Positions 50,569 to 58,511 of a stretch of DNA of 58,511 bases are shown here, one piece after another. The notes under the pieces are model-generated. The model saw only the letters and a program-made list of their open reading frames with translations, made no database searches and was not told where the DNA came from. The DNA is from Streptomyces sp. Ru73. Its GTDB lineage: Bacteria; Actinomycetota; Actinomycetes; Streptomycetales; Streptomycetaceae. The translations under genes were made by a program, and so were the position numbers. The stretch spans positions 1 to 58,511 of the forward strand of contig NZ_PQSQ01000047.1 in NCBI RefSeq assembly GCF_002920575.1, read 5' to 3'. The number at the start of each line of letters is the position of its first letter. Position 1 is the first letter of the stretch.

Positions 50569-51696
50569 GTGCTCCTCAAAACCTTTGGCTGGTCATTCGC
50601 CGTCACGGTGGTGGGCCTGGCCTTGGCCGGTGTCCTCTGGGGGTGGCAGGGGCTCGCGATCGTCGGGATCCTCTCGATCCTGGAGATCTCGCTCTCGTTC
50701 GACAACGCGGTCATCAACGCCGGCATCCTGCGGAAGATGAATGCCTTCTGGCAGAAGATCTTCCTGACCGTCGGCATCCTGATCGCCGTCTTCGGCATGC
50801 GCCTCGTCTTCCCGGTCGTCATCGTGGCCATCACGGCCAAGATGGGCCCCATCGAGGCCGTCAACCTGGCGATCAACGACAAGCCGCAGTACGAACATCT
50901 CGTCACCGGTGCCCACCCGGCCATCGCCGCCTTCGGCGGCATGTTCCTGCTCATGATCTTCCTCGACTTCATCTTCGAGGAGCGGGACTACAAGTGGCTC
51001 GCCTGGCTGGAGAAGCCGCTGGCCAAGCTGGGCAAGCTCGACACCCTCTCGGTCATCATCGCGCTGGTCGCGCTGCTCGTCGCGGCCATGACCGTGGCCA
51101 CCGACGTGGCGCACGGCGGCGGTGACAAGAGCGCCACCGTCCTGCTCTCCGGCGTCGCCGGCCTGATCACGTACCTCATCGTCGGCGGCATCTCCGGCTA
51201 CTTCGAGGACAAGCTGGAGGACGAGGACGAAGAGGACGGCGAGGAGAGCGCGCCGGCGAAGAAGAACGGCACCGGCTCGGCCGTCGGACTGGCCGGCAAG
51301 GCCGCGTTCTTCATGTTCCTCTACCTGGAGGTCATCGACGCGTCCTTCTCCTTCGACGGCGTCATCGGCGCCTTCGCCATCACCAACGACATCTTCGAGA
51401 TGGCGCTGGGTCTGGGCATCGGCGCCATGTACATCCGGTCGCTCACCGTCTTCCTCGTCCGCAAGGGCACCCTGGACGACTACGTCTACCTGGAGCACGG
51501 CGCGCACTACGCGATCGGTGCGCTGGCGGTCATCCTGCTCGTCACGATCAAGTACGAGATCAACGAGGTCATCACCGGCGGGATCGGCGTCCTCCTGATC
51601 GCGCTGTCCTTCTTCTCCTCGGTGCGCAGGAACCGCCTGGAGGGCAGGCCGAGTTCGGGATCGGCATCGAAGTCCGAGGTCAGCTCGGGAGTGTGA
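50569..51696 (+). CDS. DUF475/TerC-family integral membrane protein
   Basis: The 375-residue protein has about nine hydrophobic helices. Two TerC-like motifs each carry acidic residues in the membrane: ILEISLSFDNAVINAGIL and YLEVIDASFSFDGVIGAF. A long acidic cytosolic loop (FEDKLEDEDEEDGEESAPAKK) divides the halves. TerC proteins assist metal handling and protein secretion (manganese export in some bacteria) and pair with TerD proteins at the membrane. The GTG at 50569 has TAGGAAG upstream. Confidence 0.92.
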   Translation: MLLKTFGWSFAVTVVGLALAGVLWGWQGLAIVGILSILEISLSFDNAVINAGILRKMNAFWQKIFLTVGILIAVFGMRLVFPVVIVAITAKMGPIEAVNLAINDKPQYEHLVTGAHPAIAAFGGMFLLMIFLDFIFEERDYKWLAWLEKPLAKLGKLDTLSVIIALVALLVAAMTVATDVAHGGGDKSATVLLSGVAGLITYLIVGGISGYFEDKLEDEDEEDGEESAPAKKNGTGSAVGLAGKAAFFMFLYLEVIDASFSFDGVIGAFAITNDIFEMALGLGIGAMYIRSLTVFLVRKGTLDDYVYLEHGAHYAIGALAVILLVTIKYEINEVITGGIGVLLIALSFFSSVRRNRLEGRPSSGSASKSEVSSGV

Positions 51697-51761
51697 CGCG
51701 CAACCGCGTGTGACCGGCGTCCGATTGAGGAACGCTTCTCTGCGGGGCGGCCATGAGAGCC

Positions 51762-51788
51762 GGGACCCGGGGCACCGCCCCCGGTCCC
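51762..51788 (+). terminator. hairpin between the DUF475 and TerA-like genes
   Basis: GGGACCCGGGGC / GCCCCCGGTCCC pair with one mismatch around a 3-nt loop. Confidence 0.5.
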
Positions 51789-51853
51789 ACCGGCTCCTCG
51801 GGCCGCCCCGCGGCAGTGGTATGCGAGGACACGCAAGTGAGGGGTGGGGCGAA

Positions 51854-52588
51854 GTGTCGTTCTTGGGGAACTGGCGACGCGGCGGAACGCCGCAGTTCGA
51901 CAACGGCGGCGCGTCGTACGTCGTCAAACTGACCAAACGCGACCCGGTGGTGTCGCTGACCAAGCAGGGCGCGGCCAGCGGCAACCTCCGGGTCAACCTC
52001 TCCTGGCAGATGCGCACCACGGACTTCGCGGAGTTCGCGGGCAAGCGCAAGAGCTTGTGGCGGCACCCGGGCCAGATCTTCAAGCCCGAGGTGGTGCAGG
52101 CGCAGGGCCCGGCGGTCGTCAAGATCGACCTCGACCTGGCCTGCCTGTACGAGCTCAAGGACGGTACCAAGGGCGTCGTGCAGCCGCTGGGGGACTTCCT
52201 CGGCGACCTCAACAGCCCGCCGTACATCCAGCTCAGCGGCGACGACCGGTTCGGCTCGGGGTCCGGCGAGACGCTCTATGTGAACCTCGACCACCAGGAC
52301 GAGTTCAAGCGTCTGCTGATCTTCGTCTACATCTACGACGGCACCCCCGCCTTCGACCGCACCCACGCCATCGTCACGCTCTACCCCAGCAGCGGGCCGC
52401 GCGTGGAGATCGGGCTGGACGAACGGGCCCCGCAGGCCCGGTCCTGCGCGGTCTTCATGCTGGAGAACGTCAAGGGTGAGCTGACCGTGCGCCGCGAGGT
52501 GCGGTACGTCTACGGCTTCCAGGCCGAGCTGGACCGGCTGTACGGCTGGGGCCTGCAGTGGGGCCGCGGCTACAAGAGCAAGGTGTGA
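51854..52588 (+). CDS. TerA-like TerD-superfamily protein
   Basis: The 244-residue protein starts SFLGNWRRGGTPQFDNGGAS and contains two TerD-like beta halves: SGNLRVNLSWQM and VVKIDLDLACLYEL, then LSGDDRFGSGSGETLYVNL with calcium-type acidic residues. It resembles TerA/TerF-like proteins. The GTG at 51854 follows GGGGTGGGG; an ATG at 51818 would add 12 residues. It is last in the rightward terD-terD-DUF475-terA run and convergent with the TerD-repeat-tail gene. Confidence 0.82.
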   Translation: MSFLGNWRRGGTPQFDNGGASYVVKLTKRDPVVSLTKQGAASGNLRVNLSWQMRTTDFAEFAGKRKSLWRHPGQIFKPEVVQAQGPAVVKIDLDLACLYELKDGTKGVVQPLGDFLGDLNSPPYIQLSGDDRFGSGSGETLYVNLDHQDEFKRLLIFVYIYDGTPAFDRTHAIVTLYPSSGPRVEIGLDERAPQARSCAVFMLENVKGELTVRREVRYVYGFQAELDRLYGWGLQWGRGYKSKV

Positions 52589-52592
52589 GAGC

Positions 52593-52617
52593 CGGGCGCG
52601 CCCGTCGTGCGCGCCCG
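52593..52617. terminator. hairpin between convergent TerA-like and TerD-tail genes
   Basis: A perfect 9-bp stem CGGGCGCGC / GCGCGCCCG with a 7-nt loop. Confidence 0.65.
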
Positions 52618-52631
52618 CGCTCGTACGCCGC

Positions 52632-53726
52632 TCAGCGCCGCTGGAACTGCGGCCCCTGCGGCGGCAGCACCAGCGGCCCGTTCTCCGGCACCGGGCCGGT
52701 GGCCTGCCGGTCGGGCGCGGGCTGCGGATAGCCGTAGCCGCCCGCCGCGGTGGCCGGCTGCGGATAGCCGTATGCGGGCCGCGCCGGGCTCTGCTCCTGC
52801 TGCGGCCCGGGATAGCCGTACGCGGGCCCCGGAGGCTGCTCGGGCGGCGGTCCCGGATAGCCGTACGCGGGCGGGGCCGGCGGCACCGCGGGCGGCGGCG
52901 GTACGTTCTCCGGGTAGCCGTAGCCGCCGGCCGGTGCGCCGGTGGGCTGCGGGGACGGTGCGAAGGCCGCGGCGGCGGCCCCGGTGGGCTCCGCGGCGCC
53001 GGCGGCCGGCTCCGGGAAGGGCACCGGATCGGGCACGGCCCGGGTGACGTCCTCGGACCCCGCCGCCGGTCCGGGCACCGCGCGGGTCGCCTCCTCGTCG
53101 TCCGGCACGGCACCGGCCGCGGCCGTCGCCCCGCCGGCGGGCCGCGGCGCGCCGGCCGGCTCCCCGGCCTCAGCGGCGTCCTCGCCGTCGTCCACCGAGA
53201 TCCCGAACTCCGTCGCCAGCCCCACCAGTCCGCTGTCGTAGCCCTGGCCCAGCGCCCGGAACTTCCAGGCGTCGGCGCGCCGGTACAGCTCGCCGCAGAT
53301 CAGCGCGGTCTCCTCGCCGGTCTCCGGCTCCACCTCGAACACCGCCAGCGGTCCGCCGTCCCCTTGTCCCGCGTCGTACAGCTCCACCCGCAGATCCGGT
53401 ACCCGTCCGAAGGGGCCGCCGTCCGAGGACGCGGCCAGCACCACCCGGTCCACCGACGCGTCCAGCGCGGACAGGTCCGCCTCGACGGTGTCGGTCAGCG
53501 CGTCGGCCAGCCGCTTCTTCGGCAGATGACGCACCAGACCGCTGGGGTGCCGGGGCTGGTTGTAGAACACGAAGTCCGCGTCCGACCGCACCCGCCCCTC
53601 GGGGCCCAGCAGCAGCGCCGAGGCGTCCACGTCGGGCACTCCCGTCCCCGGCGTCCAGCGCAGGACGGCCCGTACGGCAGTGGCGTCGAGGGGCACGTTC
53701 GACCCCTTCTGCATGGCGTGCGTCAT
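52632..53726 (-). CDS. TerD protein with Tyr-Gly-Tyr-Pro repeat tail
   Basis: The protein is 364 residues. Residues 1-178 form one TerD domain (VPDVDASALLLGPEGRVRSD; ICGELYRRADAWKFRALGQGYDS). The second calcium loop seen in the other TerD proteins (the G-E-G-E-G-D-D run) is missing and replaced by LPKKRLADALTDT, so calcium binding is probably weakened. Residues 179-364 are disordered, first acidic and Ala/Pro-rich, then five copies of YGYP spaced by Pro/Gln/Ala. A similar tail is common on bacterial envelope or condensate-forming proteins. The gene faces away from the biosynthetic genes at 53954. Confidence 0.85.
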   Translation of the reverse strand: MTHAMQKGSNVPLDATAVRAVLRWTPGTGVPDVDASALLLGPEGRVRSDADFVFYNQPRHPSGLVRHLPKKRLADALTDTVEADLSALDASVDRVVLAASSDGGPFGRVPDLRVELYDAGQGDGGPLAVFEVEPETGEETALICGELYRRADAWKFRALGQGYDSGLVGLATEFGISVDDGEDAAEAGEPAGAPRPAGGATAAAGAVPDDEEATRAVPGPAAGSEDVTRAVPDPVPFPEPAAGAAEPTGAAAAAFAPSPQPTGAPAGGYGYPENVPPPPAVPPAPPAYGYPGPPPEQPPGPAYGYPGPQQEQSPARPAYGYPQPATAAGGYGYPQPAPDRQATGPVPENGPLVLPPQGPQFQRR

Positions 53727-53953
53727 GGCGTCATCCTGCCTGCTCGACGGCGTGCCGGACAACGCGGGGCGCACCGGCGCCGGCGAACGGCGGCCGCGTG
53801 CATCCGCCTGCCGGGCACATGACACGTGATTTTCACCCGCTCGGGAACTTTCCGCAGGGGCCCACACGTACGATTACCGGCCGGATCCGGACACCGGACG
53901 CCGAGGAAAGAAGCACAGGGGTGGCCGAATCCCGCCCGCACCCGGGGAGTTGT

Positions 53954-55138
53954 ATGCGTCATTTCGGACACCTGCCGCCCGGCGTACGCGCGACGCTGTT
54001 CCACCAGGAACCGGCGGAGTTCACCGCCGACTCCCCGCAGCCGCTGCTCGCCGTCGCGCTCGGCGCCACCCTCTACTCGCCCGCGACCAGGCCGCGGCTG
54101 GCCGCCGACGTGGTCAAGCAGGCCGGGCGCGGCGTCGTCTCGATGGTGCTGTGCCTGGAGGACTCCATCGGCGACGGCGACGTGGCGGCCGGCGAGGACA
54201 ACCTCGTACGGCAGTTCAGCGAGCTGGCCGAGGTCCGGGACCGCAGCCCGGACACCCCGCTGCCCCTGCTCTTCATCCGGGTCCGCACCCCGGACCAGAT
54301 CCCGGACCTGGTCCGGCGGCTCGGCCCGGCCGTCCGGCTGCTCTCCGGATTCGTGCTGCCCAAGTTCACCGCCCTGCGCGGCGTGCCCTTCCTGGAGGCC
54401 CTGGCCGCCGCCGAAGCCGCCTGCGGCCGGCGGCTGTTCGCGATGCCCGTCCTGGAGTCCCCCGAGCTGCTCCACCTGGAGAGCCGCACGGAGACCCTGC
54501 AGGGCATCGCCCGCACCGTGGACGCCTACCGGGACCGGGTCCTCGCGCTGCGCCTCGGCGTCACCGACTTCTGCTCCGCGTACGGACTGCGCCGCGCGCC
54601 GGACATGACCGCGTACGACGTCCGGATCGTCGCCTCCGTGATCGCCGACGTCGTCAACGTCCTCGGCCGCGCCGACGGTACCGGCTTCACCGTCACCGGG
54701 CCGGTCTGGGAGTACTTCCGGCTGCACGAGCGGATGTTCAAGCCCCAGCTGCGGCAGAGCCCGTTCCTCGGGCACGCCGAGGAGCTGCGCACCTCCCTCA
54801 TCGAGCACGCCATGGACGGCCTGCTCCGCGAGATCGAGCTGGACCGGGCCAACGGCCTCCAGGGCAAGACCTGCATCCACCCCTCGCACGTCGCGCCCGT
54901 GCACGCCCTCTCCGTCGTCAGCCACGAGGAGTTCAGCGACGCGGCCGACATCCTGCGCCCCGAGCGCACCGGCGGCGGCGTCCTGCGCTCCGCCTACACG
55001 AACAAGATGAACGAGGTGAAGCCGCACCGCGCCTGGGCGGAGCGCACGCTGCTGCGCGCCGAGGTCTTCGGCGTCGCGCGCGAGGGCGTCAGCTTCGTGG
55101 AACTGCTGGCCGCTGGGCTGTCAGGGGCGGACGAATGA
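53954..55138 (+). CDS. HpcH/HpaI (CitE-like) aldolase/lyase of the Ter module
   Basis: The 394-residue TIM-barrel protein has the CitE features MVLCLEDSIGD (metal-linked acidic residues), LPLLFIRVRTPDQI, VLPKFTALRGV, AMPVLESPELL and the C-terminal KTCIHPSHVAPVHAL. CitE/HpcH enzymes cleave or form C-C bonds in acyl-CoA or 2-keto acids with a divalent metal. Ter-linked members are known from comparative genomics to occur with PRTase, TRSP and HAD genes. GGGAG precedes the ATG. It overlaps the next gene (ATGA). Confidence 0.88.
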   Translation: MRHFGHLPPGVRATLFHQEPAEFTADSPQPLLAVALGATLYSPATRPRLAADVVKQAGRGVVSMVLCLEDSIGDGDVAAGEDNLVRQFSELAEVRDRSPDTPLPLLFIRVRTPDQIPDLVRRLGPAVRLLSGFVLPKFTALRGVPFLEALAAAEAACGRRLFAMPVLESPELLHLESRTETLQGIARTVDAYRDRVLALRLGVTDFCSAYGLRRAPDMTAYDVRIVASVIADVVNVLGRADGTGFTVTGPVWEYFRLHERMFKPQLRQSPFLGHAEELRTSLIEHAMDGLLREIELDRANGLQGKTCIHPSHVAPVHALSVVSHEEFSDAADILRPERTGGGVLRSAYTNKMNEVKPHRAWAERTLLRAEVFGVAREGVSFVELLAAGLSGADE

Positions 55139-57636
55139 CCGAGAAGACGGTGAAGGGGAAGAACACGGTGGTGTGGACCGGCGAGTGGGTCGCGGAGCGG
55201 CTCGGGGTCGAACTGAACGGTGCGGCCGAGCTGCCCGGCCTGGTGGGGCTCGCGCTGCGGCGCAACCCCAAGCGGGCCCACCTGCTGGTCTCGCAGGTGC
55301 TCGGCAAGCACGTCCCGCAGCGCCCGGCGGTGGTGTACGACGCCGGGCACGGCCTGGGCCGCCGGGTGCGCGCGCTGCTCGGCGACGAGGCGGCGGCCCG
55401 CGCCGTGGTCCTCGGATACGCCGAGACCGCCACGGGGCTCGGGCACAGCGTCGCCGACGGCCTGGCGCTCGCCCCGTACCTGCACTCCACCCGGCGTCCC
55501 GTGCCCGGCGTCGAGCGGGCCGGCGGCTTCGAGGAGGAGCACAGCCACGCCACCTCCCACCTGCTGCTGCCCGAGGACCGCGGGCTGCTCACCGGCGACG
55601 GCCCGCTGGTGCTGGTGGACGACGAGTTCTCCACCGGGCGGACGGTGCTCAACACCATCGCCGCGCTGCACGCCCGTTACCCCCGCGACCGGTACGTGAT
55701 CGTGGCGCTGACCGACATGCGGTCGGCCGCCGACCGCGCCCGCCTGGAGAAGTTCGCCGCCGACCTGGGGGCGCGGGTCGACCTCGTGGCCCTGACGGCG
55801 GGCACCGTACGGCTCCCGGACGGCGTACTGGAGCGCGGGCAGGAGCTCGTGGCGCGGTACGAGCCGGACGGCAGCACCGAACCGGCCGCCCCGGCCCCGG
55901 CCGACTTCTCGCGTGTCGAGCTGGGCTGGCCCGCCGGCCTCCCCGACGGCGGACGGCACGGCTTCACCCCCGCCCACCGCGCCCGCCTGGACGCGGCTCT
56001 CCCCGGCATGGCCGCGCGCCTCGCCGAGGCCCTGGGCGGCACCGGCCGCAGGGCGGAAGCCCGCGTCCTCGTCCTCGGCAGCGAGGAGCTGATGTACGCA
56101 CCACTGCGGCTGGCCGCGGCGCTGGACGAGGCCCTCCCCGCCGAGGTCCGCTTCTCCACCACCACCCGCTCCCCGGTGCTCGCCGTGGACGACCCCGGCT
56201 ACGCCATCCGCACCCGCCTCGCCTTCCCGGCCCACGACCGCCCGGCGGACGGCCCCGGCGAGCGGTACGCCTACAACGTCGCGCCCGGCGCCGACCCGGC
56301 CCGCCGCTTCGACGCCGTCGTCGCCCTCGTCGACTCGGCCGGCGACACCCCCGAACTGCACGCCCCCGGCGGCCTCCTGGCCGCCCTCGCCCCGCACACC
56401 GGCCAGGTGCTGCTCGGCGTCATCCCCGCGTACGCACCGGCGCAGCCCGCAGCGCCGGACGTGCCCCGCCCCCGCCCGGAGGTCCGTACCGGCATGCAGG
56501 AGCCCCTGCGCGGCCCCGCCTTCTCCTCCTACGCGCCCGAGGACGTCGGCTGGCTCCTCCAGGACTTCTCCGGCGTCACCCTCGAAGCACCCACCGAGGA
56601 GCGCGAGGAGGCCATCCAGCGCGGCGGCGCGCACTACGCCGAGTCGCTGCCCGTGGAGTACCAGCCCAGCGAGGAGTACCAGGCGCTCTTCCGCACCGCG
56701 CTGGAGACCTCCGCCGCCCGCATCGCGCGTGCCGTCGGCGCCGTCACCGAGACCGTCCTCGCCGAGCGCTCACCCCGCCCGGTCCTGGTCTCCCTCGCCC
56801 GCGCCGGCACCCCCGTCGGCGTCCTGATGCGCCGCTGGGCACAGTACGCACACGGCCTGGACCTGCCGCACTACGCGATATCGATCGTCCGGGGCCGCGG
56901 CATCGACACCACCGCGCTGCGCTGGCTCGCCGCCCACCACGACCCCGCCGACGTGGTCTTCGTCGACGGCTGGACCGGCAAGGGCGCGATCACCCGCGAA
57001 CTGGCGCAGGCGCTCCGCGACGCCGGAGCGGGCTTCGACCCGCGGATCGCGGTCCTCGCCGACCCCGGCGGCTGCGTGGACACCTACGGCACCCGCGACG
57101 ACTTCCTGATCCCCTCCGCCTGCCTGAACTCCACCGTCTCCGGGCTCGTCTCCCGTACGGTGCTCCGCGCCGACCTGGTCGGACCGGACGACTTCCACGG
57201 CGCCAAGTTCTACCGCGAGCTGGCGGCAGCGGACGTCTCCCGGCACTTCGTCGACACCGTCGCGGCCCGCTTCGCCGAGGTCGCCGGGGACGCCCGAGCC
57301 GACGCCGCCGCGCTGCGCGCCGCCGACCGGGCGCCCACCTGGGCGGGCTGGGCCGCCGTGGAACGGATCAGCGAGGCGTACGGCATCCACGACGTGAACC
57401 TCGTCAAGCCCGGCGTCGGGGAGACCACCCGCGTCCTGCTGCGCCGCGTCCCCTGGAAGATCCTCGCGCGCACGGACGCGGGCGCCGACCTCGCGCACAT
57501 ACGGCTGCTGGCCGCGCAGCGCGGCGTCCCGGTGGAGGAGACCGACGACCTGCCGTACAGCTGCGTCGGGCTGATCCACCCCCGCTACACCCGCGGCGCG
57601 ACCGGTGCCGACGGCAGGACGGTGGCGGCCAAGTGA
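55135..57636 (+). CDS. fused PRTase-TRSP-PRTase-PELOTA protein of the Ter module
   Basis: The protein is 833 residues. Domain 1 (about 30-245) is a PRTase_2-type phosphoribosyltransferase with the PRPP loop VLVDDEFSTGRT (159-170). Domain 2 (about 300-435) has the TRSP signature TTTRSPVLAVDD. Domain 3 (about 458-740) is a PRTase_1/StiP-type domain with VVFVDGWTGKGAITREL (607-623). The C-terminus (about 755-820) looks like the PELOTA RNA-binding-like domain (RRVPWKILARTDAGADLAHI). In many genomes these are separate genes; here they are one polypeptide. Together they are thought to build a nucleoside-like product linked to Ter stress responses; the product is unknown. Confidence 0.85.
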   Translation: MTEKTVKGKNTVVWTGEWVAERLGVELNGAAELPGLVGLALRRNPKRAHLLVSQVLGKHVPQRPAVVYDAGHGLGRRVRALLGDEAAARAVVLGYAETATGLGHSVADGLALAPYLHSTRRPVPGVERAGGFEEEHSHATSHLLLPEDRGLLTGDGPLVLVDDEFSTGRTVLNTIAALHARYPRDRYVIVALTDMRSAADRARLEKFAADLGARVDLVALTAGTVRLPDGVLERGQELVARYEPDGSTEPAAPAPADFSRVELGWPAGLPDGGRHGFTPAHRARLDAALPGMAARLAEALGGTGRRAEARVLVLGSEELMYAPLRLAAALDEALPAEVRFSTTTRSPVLAVDDPGYAIRTRLAFPAHDRPADGPGERYAYNVAPGADPARRFDAVVALVDSAGDTPELHAPGGLLAALAPHTGQVLLGVIPAYAPAQPAAPDVPRPRPEVRTGMQEPLRGPAFSSYAPEDVGWLLQDFSGVTLEAPTEEREEAIQRGGAHYAESLPVEYQPSEEYQALFRTALETSAARIARAVGAVTETVLAERSPRPVLVSLARAGTPVGVLMRRWAQYAHGLDLPHYAISIVRGRGIDTTALRWLAAHHDPADVVFVDGWTGKGAITRELAQALRDAGAGFDPRIAVLADPGGCVDTYGTRDDFLIPSACLNSTVSGLVSRTVLRADLVGPDDFHGAKFYRELAAADVSRHFVDTVAARFAEVAGDARADAAALRAADRAPTWAGWAAVERISEAYGIHDVNLVKPGVGETTRVLLRRVPWKILARTDAGADLAHIRLLAAQRGVPVEETDDLPYSCVGLIHPRYTRGATGADGRTVAAK

Positions 57637-58475
57637 CCGGAGCGCCCCCGTCCGTGCTGGTCGCCAGCGACCTGGACCGCACCCTCATCTACTCCGCCGC
57701 GGCCCTCGGCCTGACCGGGCCCGACGCGCAGGCGCCGCGCCTGCTGTGCGTGGAGGTGTACGACCGCAAGCCGCTGTCGTACGTCACCGAGACCGCCGGC
57801 GCGCTGCTCGCCACCCTGGCGGCCGCCCGCGGCGCCTGCTTCGTACCGGCCACCACCCGCACCCGCGAGCAGTACGGCCGCATCCATCTGCCGGGCCCCG
57901 CGCCGCGGTTCGCGGTCTGCGCGAACGGCGGCCACCTGCTGGTGGACGGCGAGTCCGACCGGGACTGGCAGCGGACGGTCGCGGCCCGGCTGGCCGCCGA
58001 TTGCGCGTCGCTGGCCGAGGTACGGGCGCACCTGCTGCGTACGGCGGACCCGTCCTGGCTGCTGAAGGAACGTACCGCCGAGGACCTGTTCGCGTACCTC
58101 GTCGTGGACCGGGAACGGCTGCCGGAGACCTGGGTGAAGGACCTCGCGGGCTGGGCCGACGGCCGCGGCTGGACGGTCTCCCTCCAGGGCCGCAAGGTCT
58201 ACGCCGTGCCCAAGCCGCTCACGAAGAGCGCGGCGGTGCGCGAGGCAGCACGCCGCGCGGGCGCCGGGCACGTCCTCGCGGCCGGCGACTCCCTCCTCGA
58301 CGCCGACCTGCTGCTGGCCGCCGACCGGGGCTGGCGCCCCGGCCACGGCGAACTGGCCGATGCGGGCTGGTCGGCGCCGCACGTCACCGCGCTCACGGAG
58401 CGGGGCGCCGCGGCGGGGGAGGAGATCGTCAGGGCGTTCCTGGGGGAGGTCGCGGACCTCACCGGGCCCCGCTGA
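57633..58475 (+). CDS. HAD-family phosphatase of the Ter module
   Basis: The 280-residue HAD hydrolase has motif I SDLDRTLIYS (nucleophile Asp13, acid Asp15), motif II Thr in VPATTRTREQY, Lys in VYAVPKPLTKSAAV and motif IV AAGDSLLDADLLL. The Cof/SPP-like cap lies between. The GTG overlaps the PRTase stop (GTGA), so the three genes are translationally coupled. It probably removes a phosphate from the metabolite made by the module. It ends 36 nt before the window edge, so further Ter genes may follow outside. Confidence 0.88.
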   Translation: MTGAPPSVLVASDLDRTLIYSAAALGLTGPDAQAPRLLCVEVYDRKPLSYVTETAGALLATLAAARGACFVPATTRTREQYGRIHLPGPAPRFAVCANGGHLLVDGESDRDWQRTVAARLAADCASLAEVRAHLLRTADPSWLLKERTAEDLFAYLVVDRERLPETWVKDLAGWADGRGWTVSLQGRKVYAVPKPLTKSAAVREAARRAGAGHVLAAGDSLLDADLLLAADRGWRPGHGELADAGWSAPHVTALTERGAAAGEEIVRAFLGEVADLTGPR

Positions 58476-58511
58476 GCGGCGGCGCCGCGCGGCGTGCCCC
58501 GCGGGTCAGCC

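Noticed and set aside
50593..52227. Long minus-strand frame opposite the DUF475 gene
   Set aside because: Acidic low-complexity translation typical of an antisense shadow; the plus-strand genes have motifs and ribosome sites.
49259..52588. Dedicated tellurite-resistance operon
   Set aside because: Chromosomal TerD/TerC sets in Streptomyces are common and mostly concern general stress and development; resistance cannot be claimed from sequence.

Overview
The window is about 58.5 kb of very GC-rich DNA with strong third-position G/C bias, many GTG starts, and ATGA or GTGA stop/start overlaps. The gene content points to a Streptomyces or close relative: a fasR-fabD-fabH-acpP-fabF cluster beside DUF3145, a homodimeric aceE beside DUF3052, TerD paralogues, DUF4429, DUF1023 hydrolases, and a mycothiol-linked DsbA-fold protein. 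It looks like core chromosome, because codon use is even and no insertion sequence, integrase, CRISPR array, tRNA or rRNA was seen.

Layout. 1-5575 (minus) is a tightly coupled envelope glycosylation operon: DUF3068 protein, GT4 glycosyltransferase, SAM methyltransferase, and an AftD-like GT-C protein cut by the left edge. 5924-10719 carries a tiny DUF2613 protein, a PucR-type regulator, a mycothiol-type DsbA-fold protein, a MarR regulator divergent from an MDR oxidoreductase, a 26-bp minisatellite, and ohr. 11025-17040 is a ribose-type operon (lacI-type rbsR, rbsA, rbsC, rbsB, rbsK) behind paired LacI operators. Several of its proteins carry low-complexity insertions or tails. 17051-20636 (minus) is a three-gene overlapping operon: secreted pyroglutamyl-peptidase-like protein, a nitrilase-VanX fusion, and an ornithine-cyclodeaminase-like protein. 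20727-24499 holds galM, a lipoprotein SGNH hydrolase, DUF3145 and a beta-hydroxyacid dehydrogenase.

24575-29574 (minus) is the type II fatty acid synthase cluster fasR, fabD, fabH, acpP, fabF, with a candidate FasR operator just upstream of fabD. 29744-32967 carries pirin, a serine hydrolase, and a MerR/aldo-keto reductase pair with a textbook 19-bp-spacer MerR promoter. 33323-41597 carries an acyltransferase, two DUF1023 hydrolase paralogues, YceI, a LuxR-type two-component system and a frameshifted DUF4429-SHOCT gene. A shared TGATACC-NN-GGTAT site lies upstream of both the kinase and the first DUF1023 gene. 41743-44121 is a TetR/MFS efflux pair with overlapping operators. Then come an I36 inhibitor-like protein, aceE, DUF3052 and an AhpE-type peroxiredoxin.

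49259-58475 is a Ter stress module: two TerD proteins, a DUF475/TerC membrane protein, a TerA-like protein, and a divergent TerD protein with a Tyr-Gly-Tyr-Pro-repeat tail. It continues into three translationally coupled biosynthetic genes: a CitE/HpcH-like lyase, an 833-residue PRTase-TRSP-PRTase-PELOTA fusion, and a HAD phosphatase. This is the strongest candidate for an under-characterised system in the window, together with the nitrilase-VanX/pyroglutamyl-peptidase operon.
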